Of a stretch of DNA of 64,000 nt, positions 39,963 to 48,335 are shown piece by piece. The stretch lies in NCBI RefSeq assembly GCF_034008635.1, contig NZ_CP125378.1, positions 6,138,501 to 6,202,500 on the forward strand, read 5' to 3'. The notes under the pieces are model-generated. The model searched no databases and was not told the DNA's origin. It saw only the letters and a program-made list of their open reading frames with translations. Origin of the DNA: Pseudomonas sp. P8_229 (GTDB lineage: Bacteria; Pseudomonadota; Gammaproteobacteria; Pseudomonadales; Pseudomonadaceae). Within the stretch, counting starts at the first letter, position 1. Each line of letters opens with the position of its first letter. The translations under genes and the position numbers were made by a program.

Positions 39963-40526
39963 ATGAACGAATCAACCCGCAACGAAACCCGCGACATCAT
40001 TCTGGATGTCACCGAAAAGTTGATCTACAAAAGTGGCATCGCGGCCACCGGCATGGATCTACTGGTAAAGACCGCCGGCGTCTCCAGAAAAAGCATCTAC
40101 CGCTACTTCGCCAACAAGGAGGAACTGACCGTCGCCGCCCTGCAGCGCCGCGACGTGCGCTGGATGCATTGGTACCGCAGCGCGGTCGATCAGGCCGAAA
40201 CCCCGGCCGATCGCCTGCTCAACCTGTTCACCGTGCTCAAGGGCTGGTTCGCCTCGGAAGGCTTCCGCGGCTGCGCCTTCATCAATACCAGTGGCGAAAC
40301 CGGTGACCCCGAAGATCCGGTGCGCCAGGTCGCCAAGGACCACAAACAGAAACTGCTCGACTACCTGTGCGAGCTGTGTACCGAACATGGCACCGAAGAT
40401 CCGCAATTGCTGGCCAGACAGTTGCTGATCCTGATTGACGGCGCCATTACCGTAGCGCTTGTTATGGGTGATCACAGTGCCGCTGATAATGCGCAATGCA
40501 TGGCGCGTAAGTTATTGGACCTGTAA
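39963..40526 (+). CDS. TetR/AcrR family transcriptional repressor
   Basis: A 187-residue TetR protein. The N-terminal helix-turn-helix is IAATGMDLLVKTAGVSRKSIYRYFANKEELTVAAL, and the rest is a ligand-binding domain of the YcdC/AcrR type (FRGCAFINTSGE). It probably represses itself through the palindrome in its own promoter and may control the NTF2-like gene 55 bases downstream. No Shine-Dalgarno precedes the ATG, which fits a leaderless message; an alternative TTG at 39927 would start inside the promoter and is less likely. Confidence 0.88.
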   Translation: MNESTRNETRDIILDVTEKLIYKSGIAATGMDLLVKTAGVSRKSIYRYFANKEELTVAALQRRDVRWMHWYRSAVDQAETPADRLLNLFTVLKGWFASEGFRGCAFINTSGETGDPEDPVRQVAKDHKQKLLDYLCELCTEHGTEDPQLLARQLLILIDGAITVALVMGDHSAADNAQCMARKLLDL

Positions 40527-40581
40527 CGCCTTAAATAAGCCTGACCGTTGTTTAATCGTCAATTAGATCGGGAGACTGAAA

Positions 40582-41061
40582 ATGTCGACTGCTGCCCAAG
40601 TGCGTCCGCCTTTACCGCCGTTCAACCGTGAATCGGCCATTGAAAAAGTGCGTCTGGCCGAAGACGGCTGGAACTCCCGCGATCCGGAAAAGGTATCGCT
40701 GGCGTATACCCTGGACACCCAGTGGCGTAACCGCGCCGAGTTCGCCCACAATCGTGAAGAAGCCAAGGCCTTCCTGACCCGTAAATGGGCGAAAGAACTG
40801 GACTACCGCTTGATCAAGGAGCTCTGGGCTTACTCGGATACGCGCATTGCCGTGCGCTACGCCTATGAATGGCACGACGATTCGGGCAACTGGTTCCGCT
40901 CTTATGGCAATGAAAACTGGGAGTTCGATGAGCACGGCCTGATGTTCCAGCGTTATGCCTGCATCAACGACATGCCGATCAAGGAAAGCGAGCGCAAGTT
41001 CCACTGGCCGCTGGGGCGGCGCCCGGATGATCATCCGGGCCTGTCCGACCTCGGCCTGTAA
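40582..41061 (+). CDS. Nuclear transport factor 2-like (DUF1348) protein
   Basis: A 159-residue cytosolic protein of the SnoaL/NTF2-like fold (DUF1348): [67 protein letters not shown] and the end [20 protein letters not shown]. The function is not established; such folds bind small hydrophobic molecules. GGGAG lies ten bases before the ATG. It follows a TetR regulator with a 55-base gap and no terminator, so joint transcription is likely. Confidence 0.85.
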   Translation: MSTAAQVRPPLPPFNRESAIEKVRLAEDGWNSRDPEKVSLAYTLDTQWRNRAEFAHNREEAKAFLTRKWAKELDYRLIKELWAYSDTRIAVRYAYEWHDDSGNWFRSYGNENWEFDEHGLMFQRYACINDMPIKESERKFHWPLGRRPDDHPGLSDLGL

Positions 41062-41079
41062 ATTCACACAGATCGAAAA

Positions 41080-41168
41080 TGTGCGAGCGGGCTTGCTCGC
41101 GAAGGCGGTGTATCAGCGACATGAATATTGACTGACACAACGCTTTCGCGAGCAAGCCCGCTCCCACG
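41080..41168. repeat. REPIN left of the aminotransferase remnant
   Basis: TGTGCGAGCGGGCTTGCTCGC to the inverse arm AGCAAGCCCGCTCCCACG, 89 bases in total, with a centre containing ATGAATATTGACTGACAC that is nearly the same in the next copy at 41361. Confidence 0.9.
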
Positions 41169-41223
41169 TTGGTTTTGCATTGCCATCGCAAGAAATGCAT
41201 CCAGCACACGATCAAACTCGCCC

Positions 41224-41343
41224 GTTCTCGACTTCGGTGATCAACACCAGCAATTCGTACGCCTGAACTTCGGCTGCCCGCGCTCGCTGCTCGAAGAAGG
41301 CATCGCCCGCATGGAGCACGCCCTGACTAACCGCAACTCCTGA
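41224..41343 (+). pseudogene. C-terminal remnant of a class I/II (PatB/MalY-like) aminotransferase
   Basis: A frame ending at TGA 41343 reads VLDFGDQHQQFVRLNFGCPRSLLEEGIARMEHAL, the C-terminal signature of PatB/MalY-type C-S lyases (the Arg in FVRLNFGCPR binds the substrate carboxylate). About 40 codons are left; nothing upstream continues the family and no start or ribosome site is present. The fragment is boxed by a REPIN on each side, and the loss probably came from deletion between repeats. It is not expected to be expressed. Confidence 0.7.
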
Positions 41344-41360
41344 ACCCACAGCAGTTCCCC

Positions 41361-41449
41361 TGTGGGAGCGGGCTTGCTCGCGAAGGCGGTGTATCCGCGA
41401 CATGAATGCTGACTGACACGACGCTTTCGCGAGCAAGCCTGCTCCCACA
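41361..41449. repeat. REPIN right of the aminotransferase remnant
   Basis: TGTGGGAGCGGGCTTGCTCG at 41361 to the inverse arm ending at 41449. Its interior (GGCGGTGTATCCGCGACATG, then CTGACTGACACGACGC) matches that of the copy at 41080, so the two are near-identical direct copies about 280 bases apart. Confidence 0.9.
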
Positions 41450-41464
41450 TTTGCTTTGTAGTGG

Positions 41465-42559
41465 TCAGGCGACTGCCGGAGTCTTTTGAGAATGCGTTTC
41501 AGCCTCCAGTTCGCGCACCAACGGCAACACTCGCTTGCCGAAATACTCCACCTCCTCCTGAAAGTGCAGGAACCCCGCCAACACCAGATCCACTCCCACC
41601 GCCTTCAGCGCCACAATCCGTTCGGCAATCTGCAATGGCGTACCGATCAGGTTGGTCTTGAAGCCATCGTTGTATTGCACCAGATCCTCGAACGTCGATT
41701 TCGCCCAGTTACCCTCACCTTCCGGCGATGCCCTGCCCGCCTGCTTCGCCGCGTCGCCAAAAGCATTCACCGCTTCCGGATCAGCCTGCTCGATGATCTG
41801 CGCCAGTACGGCGCGCGCCTCTTCTTCGGTGTCACGGGCGATGACGAAGGCGTTGACGCCGATTTTCACCGAGTGATTGTTCGCCGCCGCCTTGGCACGA
41901 ATGTCATCAACCTGCGCCTTGATCCCCTCGACGCTGTTGCCGTTGGTGAAATACCAGTCTGACACCCGTGCCGCCATGTCCCGCGCGGCACGTGAACTGC
42001 CGCCCTGGAAGATCTCCGGGCGCCCCAGCGGTTTGGGCTTGAGGCTGTAATTGTCGAACCGGTAGAAGTCGCCGCGAAAGCTGAAGTTGTCCTGACTCCA
42101 GATCCCGCGCAGCGAACGAATGAACTCCTCGGAACGCCGATAGCGTTCGTCGTGTTCCAGCCAGTGCTCGCCGATCGCCTGAAACTCGCCCTTGAACCAG
42201 CCACTGACAATGTTCACCGCGATCCGGCCGTTGGTGAGTTGATCGATGGTTGCCAGTTGCTTGGCCGCCAGCGCCGGTTGCCATGGCCCCGGCAGAATCG
42301 CCGCGATCACTTTGAGCTTGCTGGTGGCGGCCAGCAGTGCGTGACTGAAAGCCACCGATTCATGCTGGAACTCGGCGCCGTAACCGGCAGTGAAGCGGAT
42401 CTGCGTCAGCGCATATTCGAACCCCGCCGCTTCGGCGAGCTGCGCCAGTTTGCGGTTGTAGTCGATGCCCCAATCAGTGCGCTGCTCGATCTTGCTGACC
42501 ACCAGACCACCACTGACGTTCGGCACCCAGTAGGCGAATTTCACGGCTTGCTTGCTCAT
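41465..42559 (-). CDS. sfnG: FMNH2-dependent dimethylsulfone monooxygenase
   Basis: A 364-residue flavin-dependent monooxygenase of the SsuD/LLM family. The start VKFAYWVPNVSGGLVVSKIEQRTDWGIDYN and the run QIRFTAGYGAEFQHESVAFSHALLAAT are those I recognise from SfnG, which splits dimethylsulfone to methanesulfinate in sulfur scavenging. The family core ATIDQLTNGRIAVNIVSGW is present. GAGGA lies eight bases before the ATG, and a sigma-54 promoter motif sits 40 bases upstream, as expected for sfn genes activated by SfnR. No sfnR or reductase is in the window. Confidence 0.92.
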   Translation of the reverse strand: MSKQAVKFAYWVPNVSGGLVVSKIEQRTDWGIDYNRKLAQLAEAAGFEYALTQIRFTAGYGAEFQHESVAFSHALLAATSKLKVIAAILPGPWQPALAAKQLATIDQLTNGRIAVNIVSGWFKGEFQAIGEHWLEHDERYRRSEEFIRSLRGIWSQDNFSFRGDFYRFDNYSLKPKPLGRPEIFQGGSSRAARDMAARVSDWYFTNGNSVEGIKAQVDDIRAKAAANNHSVKIGVNAFVIARDTEEEARAVLAQIIEQADPEAVNAFGDAAKQAGRASPEGEGNWAKSTFEDLVQYNDGFKTNLIGTPLQIAERIVALKAVGVDLVLAGFLHFQEEVEYFGKRVLPLVRELEAETHSQKTPAVA

Positions 42560-42598
42560 TGGCGTGTCCTCGGGACATTGGGAAGGTCAAGGAGTCAG

Positions 42599-42615
42599 AG
42601 CAGCAAGCGTGCCAG
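42599..42615 (-). promoter_or_regulatory. Sigma-54 promoter for sfnG
   Basis: On the minus strand, CTGGCACG-CTTG-CTGCT matches the sigma-54 consensus TGGCACG-N4-TTGCW with one mismatch and the correct GG-to-GC spacing. Transcription would start near 42589, leaving about 30 bases of leader with the GAGGA ribosome site. The region from 42616 to 42732 holds the likely enhancer space. Confidence 0.75.
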
Positions 42616-42732
42616 CGTCCAGTCACCCGTTTTTATTGGGGTTGAGGCTGATGGAGTTGCATTGTTGGAGGGTGATTTGTTGTCGAGGTGTTGGGTGGGC
42701 AACAGTTGAATAGTCAGTGCCTGAGCTGGCCT

Positions 42733-42791
42733 CTTCGCGAGCAAGCCCGCTCCCACAGATGCAACATGTGGGAGTGGGCTTGCTCGCAAAG
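42733..42791. repeat. Short REPIN between sfnG and the TSUP permease
   Basis: CTTCGCGAGCAAGCCCGCTCC (42733 on) faces TGTGGGAGTGGGCTTGCTCGC (ending about 42791) with only a few bases between, so it would fold as one long hairpin. It lies between two divergent genes, which is unusual for a 3'-end element. Confidence 0.88.
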
Positions 42792-42881
42792 GCGTCCGAC
42801 GGGTCGCCGCAAAAGCCGGATGCAGGTAACATGGCCGACCTCCCCGCAGCCCTTCTGCGCCCTGCCGAATAAGCCGACTCC

Positions 42882-43661
42882 ATGCCTTTCGAACTCAGCG
42901 TTGACCTCACTACCCTGGCCGTTCTGGCCCTCGTCGCTTTCATTGCCGGTTTCATCGACGCCATCGCTGGCGGCGGCGGTCTGCTGACCACCCCGGCGCT
43001 GCTCACCGCCGGCTTGCCGCCGCACCTGGTACTGGGCACCAACAAGCTGAGTTCGACCTTCGGTTCGGCCACCGCCAGTTTCACTTTCTACCGGCGCAAG
43101 CTGTTCCACCCCCGGCAGTGGACGCACGCGATCATCGGCACCTTGGTCGGCGCACTGACCGGCGCCATCGTCGCCCACTATCTGCCAGCAGAATGGCTGA
43201 ATAAAATGCTGCCAGTGATCGTGTTTGCCTGCGGCGTGTATCTGTTGTTCGGCGGCACGCCCAAAGCGCCGCTGGACAGCGATGCGCCGATCAAGAAGAA
43301 ATGGCAGTCGAGTCAGGGCTTCAGCCTGGGTTTCTACGACGGCGTTGCCGGCCCCGGCACTGGCGCGTTCTGGACCGTCAGCAGCCTGCTGCTCTACCCG
43401 ATCGATCTGGTCAAGGCCAGCGGCGTGGCGCGCAGCATGAACTTCGTCAGCAACATCGCGGCGCTGTCGGTGTTCGTGTTTTCCGGGCAAGTGGACTGGA
43501 TCATCGGCCTGAGCATGGGCCTGTCGGTGATGGTCGGCGCGTTCTTCGGGGCGCGCACCGCGATCAGCGGTGGCGCCAAGTTCATTCGCCCGGTGTTCAT
43601 CACCGTGGTGCTGGGGCTGACCGTGCGGTTAGCCTGGCAGCACTGGTTCAGCGTGGCCTGA
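42882..43661 (+). CDS. TSUP family permease (TauE/SafE, YfcA-like)
   Basis: A 259-residue membrane protein with seven to eight helices. Family motifs are [20 protein letters not shown] at the N-terminus, [21 protein letters not shown] and the second-repeat [19 protein letters not shown] proteins export sulfite, sulfoacetate or related anions. It lies divergent from sfnG, and a sulfur link is possible but not shown. The coding end overlaps the facing nudC gene by 33 bases, so the two messages are complementary there. Confidence 0.88.
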   Translation: MPFELSVDLTTLAVLALVAFIAGFIDAIAGGGGLLTTPALLTAGLPPHLVLGTNKLSSTFGSATASFTFYRRKLFHPRQWTHAIIGTLVGALTGAIVAHYLPAEWLNKMLPVIVFACGVYLLFGGTPKAPLDSDAPIKKKWQSSQGFSLGFYDGVAGPGTGAFWTVSSLLLYPIDLVKASGVARSMNFVSNIAALSVFVFSGQVDWIIGLSMGLSVMVGAFFGARTAISGGAKFIRPVFITVVLGLTVRLAWQHWFSVA

Positions 43662-44459
43662 ACGCCGCGCCACGTAGACGTCGATCAGGTAACGGGCAAT
43701 CGATTTTGACGCCGGCAACGGCGGCAGATCGTGCACGTTGAACCACTGGGCATCTTCGATCTCGTCTTCCTGACAGACAATCTCGCCACCGGCGTATTCG
43801 GCATGGAAGCCGAGCATCATCGAATGCGGGAACGGCCAGCACTGGCTGCCCATGTACTGGATGTTCTTCACCTCGATCTGCACTTCTTCGCGCACTTCGC
43901 GAACCAGGCAGTCTTCCGCCGACTCGCCCGGCTCGGCAAAACCGGCCAGCGTGCTGTAAACCCCGGTGACAAAACGCGGTGAGCGCGCCAGCAGAATCTC
44001 GTCGCCGCGCGTGATCAGCACAATCATGCTCGGCGAAATGCGCGGATAACTGCGCAGATCGCACGGCTGGCAATACATCGCCCGCTCGCGCGACACCTGC
44101 GTCATCGCCTGCCCGCAGTTGCCGCAAAAGCGATGTTCGCGCGCCCAGGTGCCGATCTGCGCGGCATAACCCAGCACTTTGTAGACGGTGTGATCGCCAT
44201 CGAGCATGAACGCCCGCAGGCCTTTCCAGTTGCAGCCCGGCACTTCGCTGGAACTGCGCAATTCCAGCAGAAACACCGGCTCGCCATCAAGGTGACCGAT
44301 GCCGTGTTCGGCGAGGACTGACAGGTCCTGACGCTTGAGCCAATCGCGGGGGAACAGCGCGCCGTTGTCATCGAACAGAAAGCCTTCGGGGCTGCGCGCC
44401 ACGGCCCAGCCGCCGGGTTGATCGGTGTCCAGTACTGCAGTGGTCCAACGAGCTGTCAT
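43629..44459 (-). CDS. nudC: NADH pyrophosphatase / RNA decapping enzyme
   Basis: A 276-residue NudC. The zinc ribbon is CGNCG-x13-CQPC, followed by the Nudix box [21 protein letters not shown] with the catalytic Glu pair, then [18 protein letters not shown], the SQPWPFPxS motif of NudC in slightly altered form (Cys for the usual Pro). It hydrolyses NADH and removes NAD caps from RNA. It is followed six bases upstream by the dienoyl-CoA isomerase gene, so they may be co-transcribed. It overlaps the TSUP gene at the 3' end. Confidence 0.93.
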   Translation of the reverse strand: MTARWTTAVLDTDQPGGWAVARSPEGFLFDDNGALFPRDWLKRQDLSVLAEHGIGHLDGEPVFLLELRSSSEVPGCNWKGLRAFMLDGDHTVYKVLGYAAQIGTWAREHRFCGNCGQAMTQVSRERAMYCQPCDLRSYPRISPSMIVLITRGDEILLARSPRFVTGVYSTLAGFAEPGESAEDCLVREVREEVQIEVKNIQYMGSQCWPFPHSMMLGFHAEYAGGEIVCQEDEIEDAQWFNVHDLPPLPASKSIARYLIDVYVARRSGHAEPVLPG

Positions 44460-44465
44460 GGTTTC

Positions 44466-45278
44466 TCAATCCAGAAATTCGGGTTTCTGTTTACTCATAT
44501 GGGCGGCCATGGCCACGCGCAAGTCGGTGGATTGCAACATGGCGGCGTTCCAGGTGGCAACGTATTCGAGACCGTCGTCGATGCGATGGTCGCGCATGTA
44601 GCTGATCATTTCCTTGGTGCCAGTGACCGCAATCGGCGACTTGCCGGCGATGGCGCGGGCAATGTCCATCACGCCTTCGAGCAGCAGTTCCTTGTCACTG
44701 TACACGCGATTGACCAGGCCGATGCTGCGCGCCTCTTCGGCGCCAAAGGTGCGACCGGTATAAGCCAGTTCACGCAGCATGCCGTCACCGATGATCCGTG
44801 GCAACCGTTGCAAGGTGCCAACATCGGCGGCCATGCCGATGTCGATTTCCTTGATCGAGAATTGCGCGTCTTCAGCGGCGTAACGCATATCGCAGGCAGC
44901 GATCAGGTCGATCGCGCCGCCCAGGCAGTAGCCCTGAATCGCGGCCAGCACCGGTTTGCGACAGTTGTCGACAGCGTTGAACGAGGCCTGCAGGGTGAGG
45001 ATCTTGCGCCGCAGCAGGCGCGCGTTACGGCCGACATCCTTGCCCAGTTCATTGGCGACGCCGGCGAGCATCATCAGGTCGATGCCGGAGGAAAAGTGTT
45101 TGCCGTTGCCGCTGAGCACCACCACCCGCACTTCGTCGGTGTCATCGATCCACTGGAAAATCTCGACGATCTCGCTCCAGAACGCGGCGTTCATCGAGTT
45201 GATCTTTTCCGGACGGTTGATCTGCACATGAGCGATGTTGTCGGCCAGTTCGACGCTGAAGGCGGTGTATTGAGACAT
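44466..45278 (-). CDS. Delta(3,5)-delta(2,4)-dienoyl-CoA isomerase-like crotonase
   Basis: A 270-residue enoyl-CoA hydratase/isomerase family protein. Instead of the hydratase Glu pair it has FSIKEIDIGMAADVGTLQRLP, the Glu and Asp arrangement of mammalian ECH1 dienoyl-CoA isomerase, with the oxyanion loop KHFSSGIDLMMLAG and GYCLGGAIDLIAACDMRYA. It would shift double bonds in 3,5-dienoyl-CoA during breakdown of odd-numbered unsaturated fatty acids. It lies upstream of nudC in the same direction. Confidence 0.88.
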   Translation of the reverse strand: MSQYTAFSVELADNIAHVQINRPEKINSMNAAFWSEIVEIFQWIDDTDEVRVVVLSGNGKHFSSGIDLMMLAGVANELGKDVGRNARLLRRKILTLQASFNAVDNCRKPVLAAIQGYCLGGAIDLIAACDMRYAAEDAQFSIKEIDIGMAADVGTLQRLPRIIGDGMLRELAYTGRTFGAEEARSIGLVNRVYSDKELLLEGVMDIARAIAGKSPIAVTGTKEMISYMRDHRIDDGLEYVATWNAAMLQSTDLRVAMAAHMSKQKPEFLD

Positions 45279-45391
45279 GGCAGTGATCCTTTACCGGGCA
45301 GAAAATGAGGCCCGAACTATAACAAGGCATCACAATGGCGGTTCGGCCAAATGCGGGACTGGGTCGAGAGATGTGGTGTCAGGGCCGGCCC

Positions 45392-45484
45392 CTTCGCGAG
45401 CAGGCTCACTCCTACAGGGATCGGTGGTGACTGCAGAATCCCTGTTCACTGAAGATCAATGTGGGAGCGAGCCTGCTCGCGAAG
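45392..45484. repeat. REPIN with mixed arm subtypes
   Basis: CTTCGCGAGCAGGCTCACTC at 45392 faces TGTGGGAGCGAGCCTGCTCG ending at 45484, with 40 bases of loop. It lies between two minus-strand genes just past the methyltransferase stop. Confidence 0.88.
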
Positions 45485-45499
45485 GGCCGCACCGCCGGT

Positions 45500-46273
45500 C
45501 TAACCGCCCTTTACCGCCACATACGCCGCCGTCTCATAAGGCACCGTCAGCACATGCCGGCCGCGCAACGCCGGCTCCGAGGCGATCAGTGCGCGGATCT
45601 GTTCATCGACCTTGTCGCGCTGCGCCTGAGGCAGCGCGGCAATGAAACTGGTGGAGCGCACCCGATTGAAAATCACGTCCTCGGGCGAGCCGGTGTGCCC
45701 ATGGTGAAACTGCTGCAATTGCAGGCCCCCGAACGCCGGATGCGGGAACGCCTCGCGCCATTGGCCGGTGTAATAACGCGGCGTATCACCTTCCAGGGCG
45801 TTGACGATAGCGTCGAGTTTCGGCACCCAACTGATTTGTGTGTCACGCAGGTTCCAGATCAGGCCGAGCTTGCCGCCGGGCTTGAGCACCCGGGCAATCT
45901 CTGTCAAGGCCTCGGAGGTGGCGAACCAGTGAAATGCCTGGGCGCAGACCACCACGTCCACCGACGCGTCGGGCAATGGCAGATCCGTCGCGGTGCCGCT
46001 CACGGCCAGCACTTCGGGCCAGGCGGCGGAGAGTTTTTCCAGCATCTGCGCCACCGGCTCCACAGCGATCACCTGCGCGTCGGTGGCCGCCAGCCGCCCG
46101 GTGAACTTGCCAGTGCCGGCACCCAGATCGATGACCGTCTTGCGACTGTCCAGGCCTAACGTTTGCGTCAGCCACTGACTGACCTGCGGCGGATAGTCGG
46201 GGCGGCCTTTGACGTAGGTATCGGCGGCAGTTTTGTAGCCGGCGGCAGCGCAATGATGAACCTGATCTTTCAT
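45500..46273 (-). CDS. Class I SAM-dependent methyltransferase
   Basis: A 257-residue methyltransferase. Motif I is VIDLGAGTGKFTGRLA, the acidic residue after strand 2 is in VIAVEPVAQML, motif for strand 4 is VDVVVCAQAFHWF, and RVLKPGGKLGLIWN follows. This pattern (AQAFHWF) is common in a group with trans-aconitate-methyltransferase-like folds. Substrate unknown. Start at ATG 46273; a longer upstream frame overlaps the divergent promoter region and is not supported. Confidence 0.88.
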   Translation of the reverse strand: MKDQVHHCAAAGYKTAADTYVKGRPDYPPQVSQWLTQTLGLDSRKTVIDLGAGTGKFTGRLAATDAQVIAVEPVAQMLEKLSAAWPEVLAVSGTATDLPLPDASVDVVVCAQAFHWFATSEALTEIARVLKPGGKLGLIWNLRDTQISWVPKLDAIVNALEGDTPRYYTGQWREAFPHPAFGGLQLQQFHHGHTGSPEDVIFNRVRSTSFIAALPQAQRDKVDEQIRALIASEPALRGRHVLTVPYETAAYVAVKGG

Positions 46274-46448
46274 GGCAGTTCCTCGTGTGTCAGCGCGGCG
46301 GCATGGCAAGGCGCTGGATGGACGGCTGGCATTCCTGAGCATAACGCCACAATTTGCGCGTACCTTGAACAGAGCCTGACAAAGCAATGAATAAAATCCC
46401 GTGCTGTGGTGTTCAAAGTGAAACATAACCCTCTGTGGAGCCTTGCCC

Positions 46449-46982
46449 ATGACTATCCGTTCCGTTATGTTCGCCGCCCCGTTGCTGCTGGTGACCGCGT
46501 TGTCCGCATCGATGGCGTTTGCCAACGGTGATGAAAGCGCGCCCGTGCAGAAACCCAACTGCCCCAAAGGCCAGGTCTGGGACAGCAAATCGAAGAAATG
46601 CGTGATGCAGACCAGCAGCGCCGTGCCGGATGCCGACCGTACCGACTACGCCTACAGATTGGCCAAGGACGGTCGGTACGAAGAGGCCCTGGCCCTGCTC
46701 GACACCCTGAAACAGCCGAACACCGCCAAGGCCCTCAATTACCGCGGTTACGCCACACGAAAACTGGGGCGCACCGATGAAGGCATCAGCTATTACCTGC
46801 AGTCAGTAAAACTCGATCCGCAATACGCGCAAGTACGCGAATATCTCGGCGAAGCCTATGTGATCAAAGGCCGCGTCGACCTGGCGCAGGAACAGTTGCA
46901 GCAGATCAAATCGATATGCGGTATGTCCTGCGAGGAATACCAGGACCTGGCCGAAGCCATCAACGATTCATCGAAAACCTGA
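46449..46982 (+). CDS. Secreted tetratricopeptide-repeat protein
   Basis: A 177-residue protein with a signal peptide (MTIRSVMFAAPLLLVTALSASMAFA). The mature part has a Cys pair region (NCPKGQVWDSKSKKCV) and two TPR-like units: DYAYRLAKDGRYEEALALLDTL and KALNYRGYATRKLGRTDEGISYYLQSVKLDP, with a third in YAQVREYLGEAYVIKGRVDLA. GGAG lies before the ATG. It is 18 bases upstream of an ECF sigma gene and probably in its operon, so it may take part in the same envelope response. Partner unknown. Confidence 0.8.
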   Translation: MTIRSVMFAAPLLLVTALSASMAFANGDESAPVQKPNCPKGQVWDSKSKKCVMQTSSAVPDADRTDYAYRLAKDGRYEEALALLDTLKQPNTAKALNYRGYATRKLGRTDEGISYYLQSVKLDPQYAQVREYLGEAYVIKGRVDLAQEQLQQIKSICGMSCEEYQDLAEAINDSSKT

Positions 46983-47000
46983 AATTAATAAAGGAACGCC

Positions 47001-47531
47001 ATCATCGTCAGCGATCAGGCATTCAGAGCAGAACTCGGACAGCACCTGGCGCGTTTGTGGCGCTACGGTCTGCTGCTGTCGCGCAATCGGCACGTGGCCG
47101 AGGATCTGGTGCAGGCGACCTGTGTGCGGGCGCTGGAACGTGCCGGTCAATACGTGGCCGGCACACGCATGGATCGCTGGCTGCTGAGCATCCTGCATTC
47201 GATCTGGCTCAACGAAGTACGCGCACGCCGGGTGCGTCAGGGCGCGGGCCAGGTCGATGCAGACGGTCAACTGGCCATCGATGGCGAGTACGCCGCGCAG
47301 ACGCACGTGATGGCGGCGCAGGTGATCCGCCGGGTCGATGCCTTGCCCGAAGCCCAGCGCGAAACCGTATACCTGGCCTATGTCGAAGGGTTGTCCTACC
47401 GCGAGGTCGCCGAGATCCTGCAAGTGCCGATCGGGACGGTCATGAGTCGCCTGGCCACCGCGCGCCTGAAACTGGCGCAATACCCGCCCCTGCAAGCCGT
47501 ACCGAAATCCACCGGAGGTGACCACCCATGA
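47001..47531 (+). CDS. ECF RNA polymerase sigma factor, probable ATC start
   Basis: Sigma-70 family ECF factor of about 176 residues. Region 2 reads LWRYGLLLSRNRHVAEDLVQATCVRALERAGQY, and region 4 reads LPEAQRETVYLAYVEGLSYREVAEILQVPIGTVMSRLATAR. The frame opens at 46992 after a TAA, but no ATG, GTG or TTG occurs before TTG 47055, which would cut region 2. A clear AAGGA (46991-46995) lies five to eight bases before two ATC codons (47001, 47004), so initiation at ATC is the best reading. It overlaps the anti-sigma gene by ATGA. Confidence 0.8.
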   Translation: MIVSDQAFRAELGQHLARLWRYGLLLSRNRHVAEDLVQATCVRALERAGQYVAGTRMDRWLLSILHSIWLNEVRARRVRQGAGQVDADGQLAIDGEYAAQTHVMAAQVIRRVDALPEAQRETVYLAYVEGLSYREVAEILQVPIGTVMSRLATARLKLAQYPPLQAVPKSTGGDHP

Positions 47532-48286
47532 ACAAGCCCTCCGACGAACAACTGACGGCCTACCTCGATGACGAACTGGACCCGGCCTATCGCAGCCAGC
47601 TCGACAGCGCGATTGCCGACGACTCGTTGCTCAGCCTGCGCGTGCAATGGCTCGACCGCAGCAGCCTGCCGTACAAAGAGGCCTATGACGAGCTGGCGCA
47701 ACAGGCGCCACTGGAGCGTTTGCAAGCACGCCTCGATGCCATCGCCGCGCCTCAGCGGCCGGGCCTGAGCCGTCGCTGGTTTATCGGCGCGACCGCTGCT
47801 GGCCTGCTGGCTGGCGGCGTGTTGGCTGATCGGCTGTTTATCGCCTGGCAGGCGCAACAAGCGCATAACTGGCGCGCGCTGGTCGGTGATTACATGGCGC
47901 TCTATGTGCCGCAGACCCTCGATCACTTGCCGAGCGACGAAGCCAGTCAACGCGCGCAACTGCGCACGGTGGACGCACGGCTGGGGTTGAATCTGTCACC
48001 GGCACTGGTGACGTTGCCGGGCGCCGAACTCAAGCGGGCACAGATGCTTGAGTACGACGGCGTGCCGATTGCACAGTTGACCTATCTGGACGCGAAGCAT
48101 GGCCCGCTGGCCCTGTGTGTCACGCGGTCCAACAGCGGCAGCCGGCCACTGGCGCACGAACGGCGGCATGAGATGAACGTGGTGTACTGGGCCGAAGGCG
48201 AGCACGCGTGGATGTTGATCGGGCACAACCCGGCGCTGGAGCTGGAGGAGCGGGCAAAACACTTGATCGAAAAGTTGGGCGCGTAA
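47528..48286 (+). CDS. Anti-sigma factor, membrane-anchored
   Basis: A 252-residue anti-sigma protein of the FecR-unrelated, RseA/ChrR-like kind. The cytoplasmic N-terminus has DEQLTAYLDDELDPAYRSQLD, typical of anti-sigma domains, without the zinc H-x3-C-x2-C. One membrane segment near residues 86-106 (RRWFIGATAAGLLAGGVLA) is followed by a periplasmic domain. It should hold the sigma factor encoded just before it, with which it shares four bases (ATGA); GGAGGTG lies before the start. The signal that frees the sigma factor is unknown. Confidence 0.85.
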   Translation: MNKPSDEQLTAYLDDELDPAYRSQLDSAIADDSLLSLRVQWLDRSSLPYKEAYDELAQQAPLERLQARLDAIAAPQRPGLSRRWFIGATAAGLLAGGVLADRLFIAWQAQQAHNWRALVGDYMALYVPQTLDHLPSDEASQRAQLRTVDARLGLNLSPALVTLPGAELKRAQMLEYDGVPIAQLTYLDAKHGPLALCVTRSNSGSRPLAHERRHEMNVVYWAEGEHAWMLIGHNPALELEERAKHLIEKLGA

Positions 48287-48335
48287 ATGCCGCTCCACTA
48301 TGCTGGACCGGTGATTATCCAAGGAGGCCCCACCG

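Noticed and set aside
45500..46588. 362-residue version of the methyltransferase
   Set aside because: The first 105 residues cross the divergent promoter and the start of the TPR gene; ATG 46273 opens the family-like sequence.
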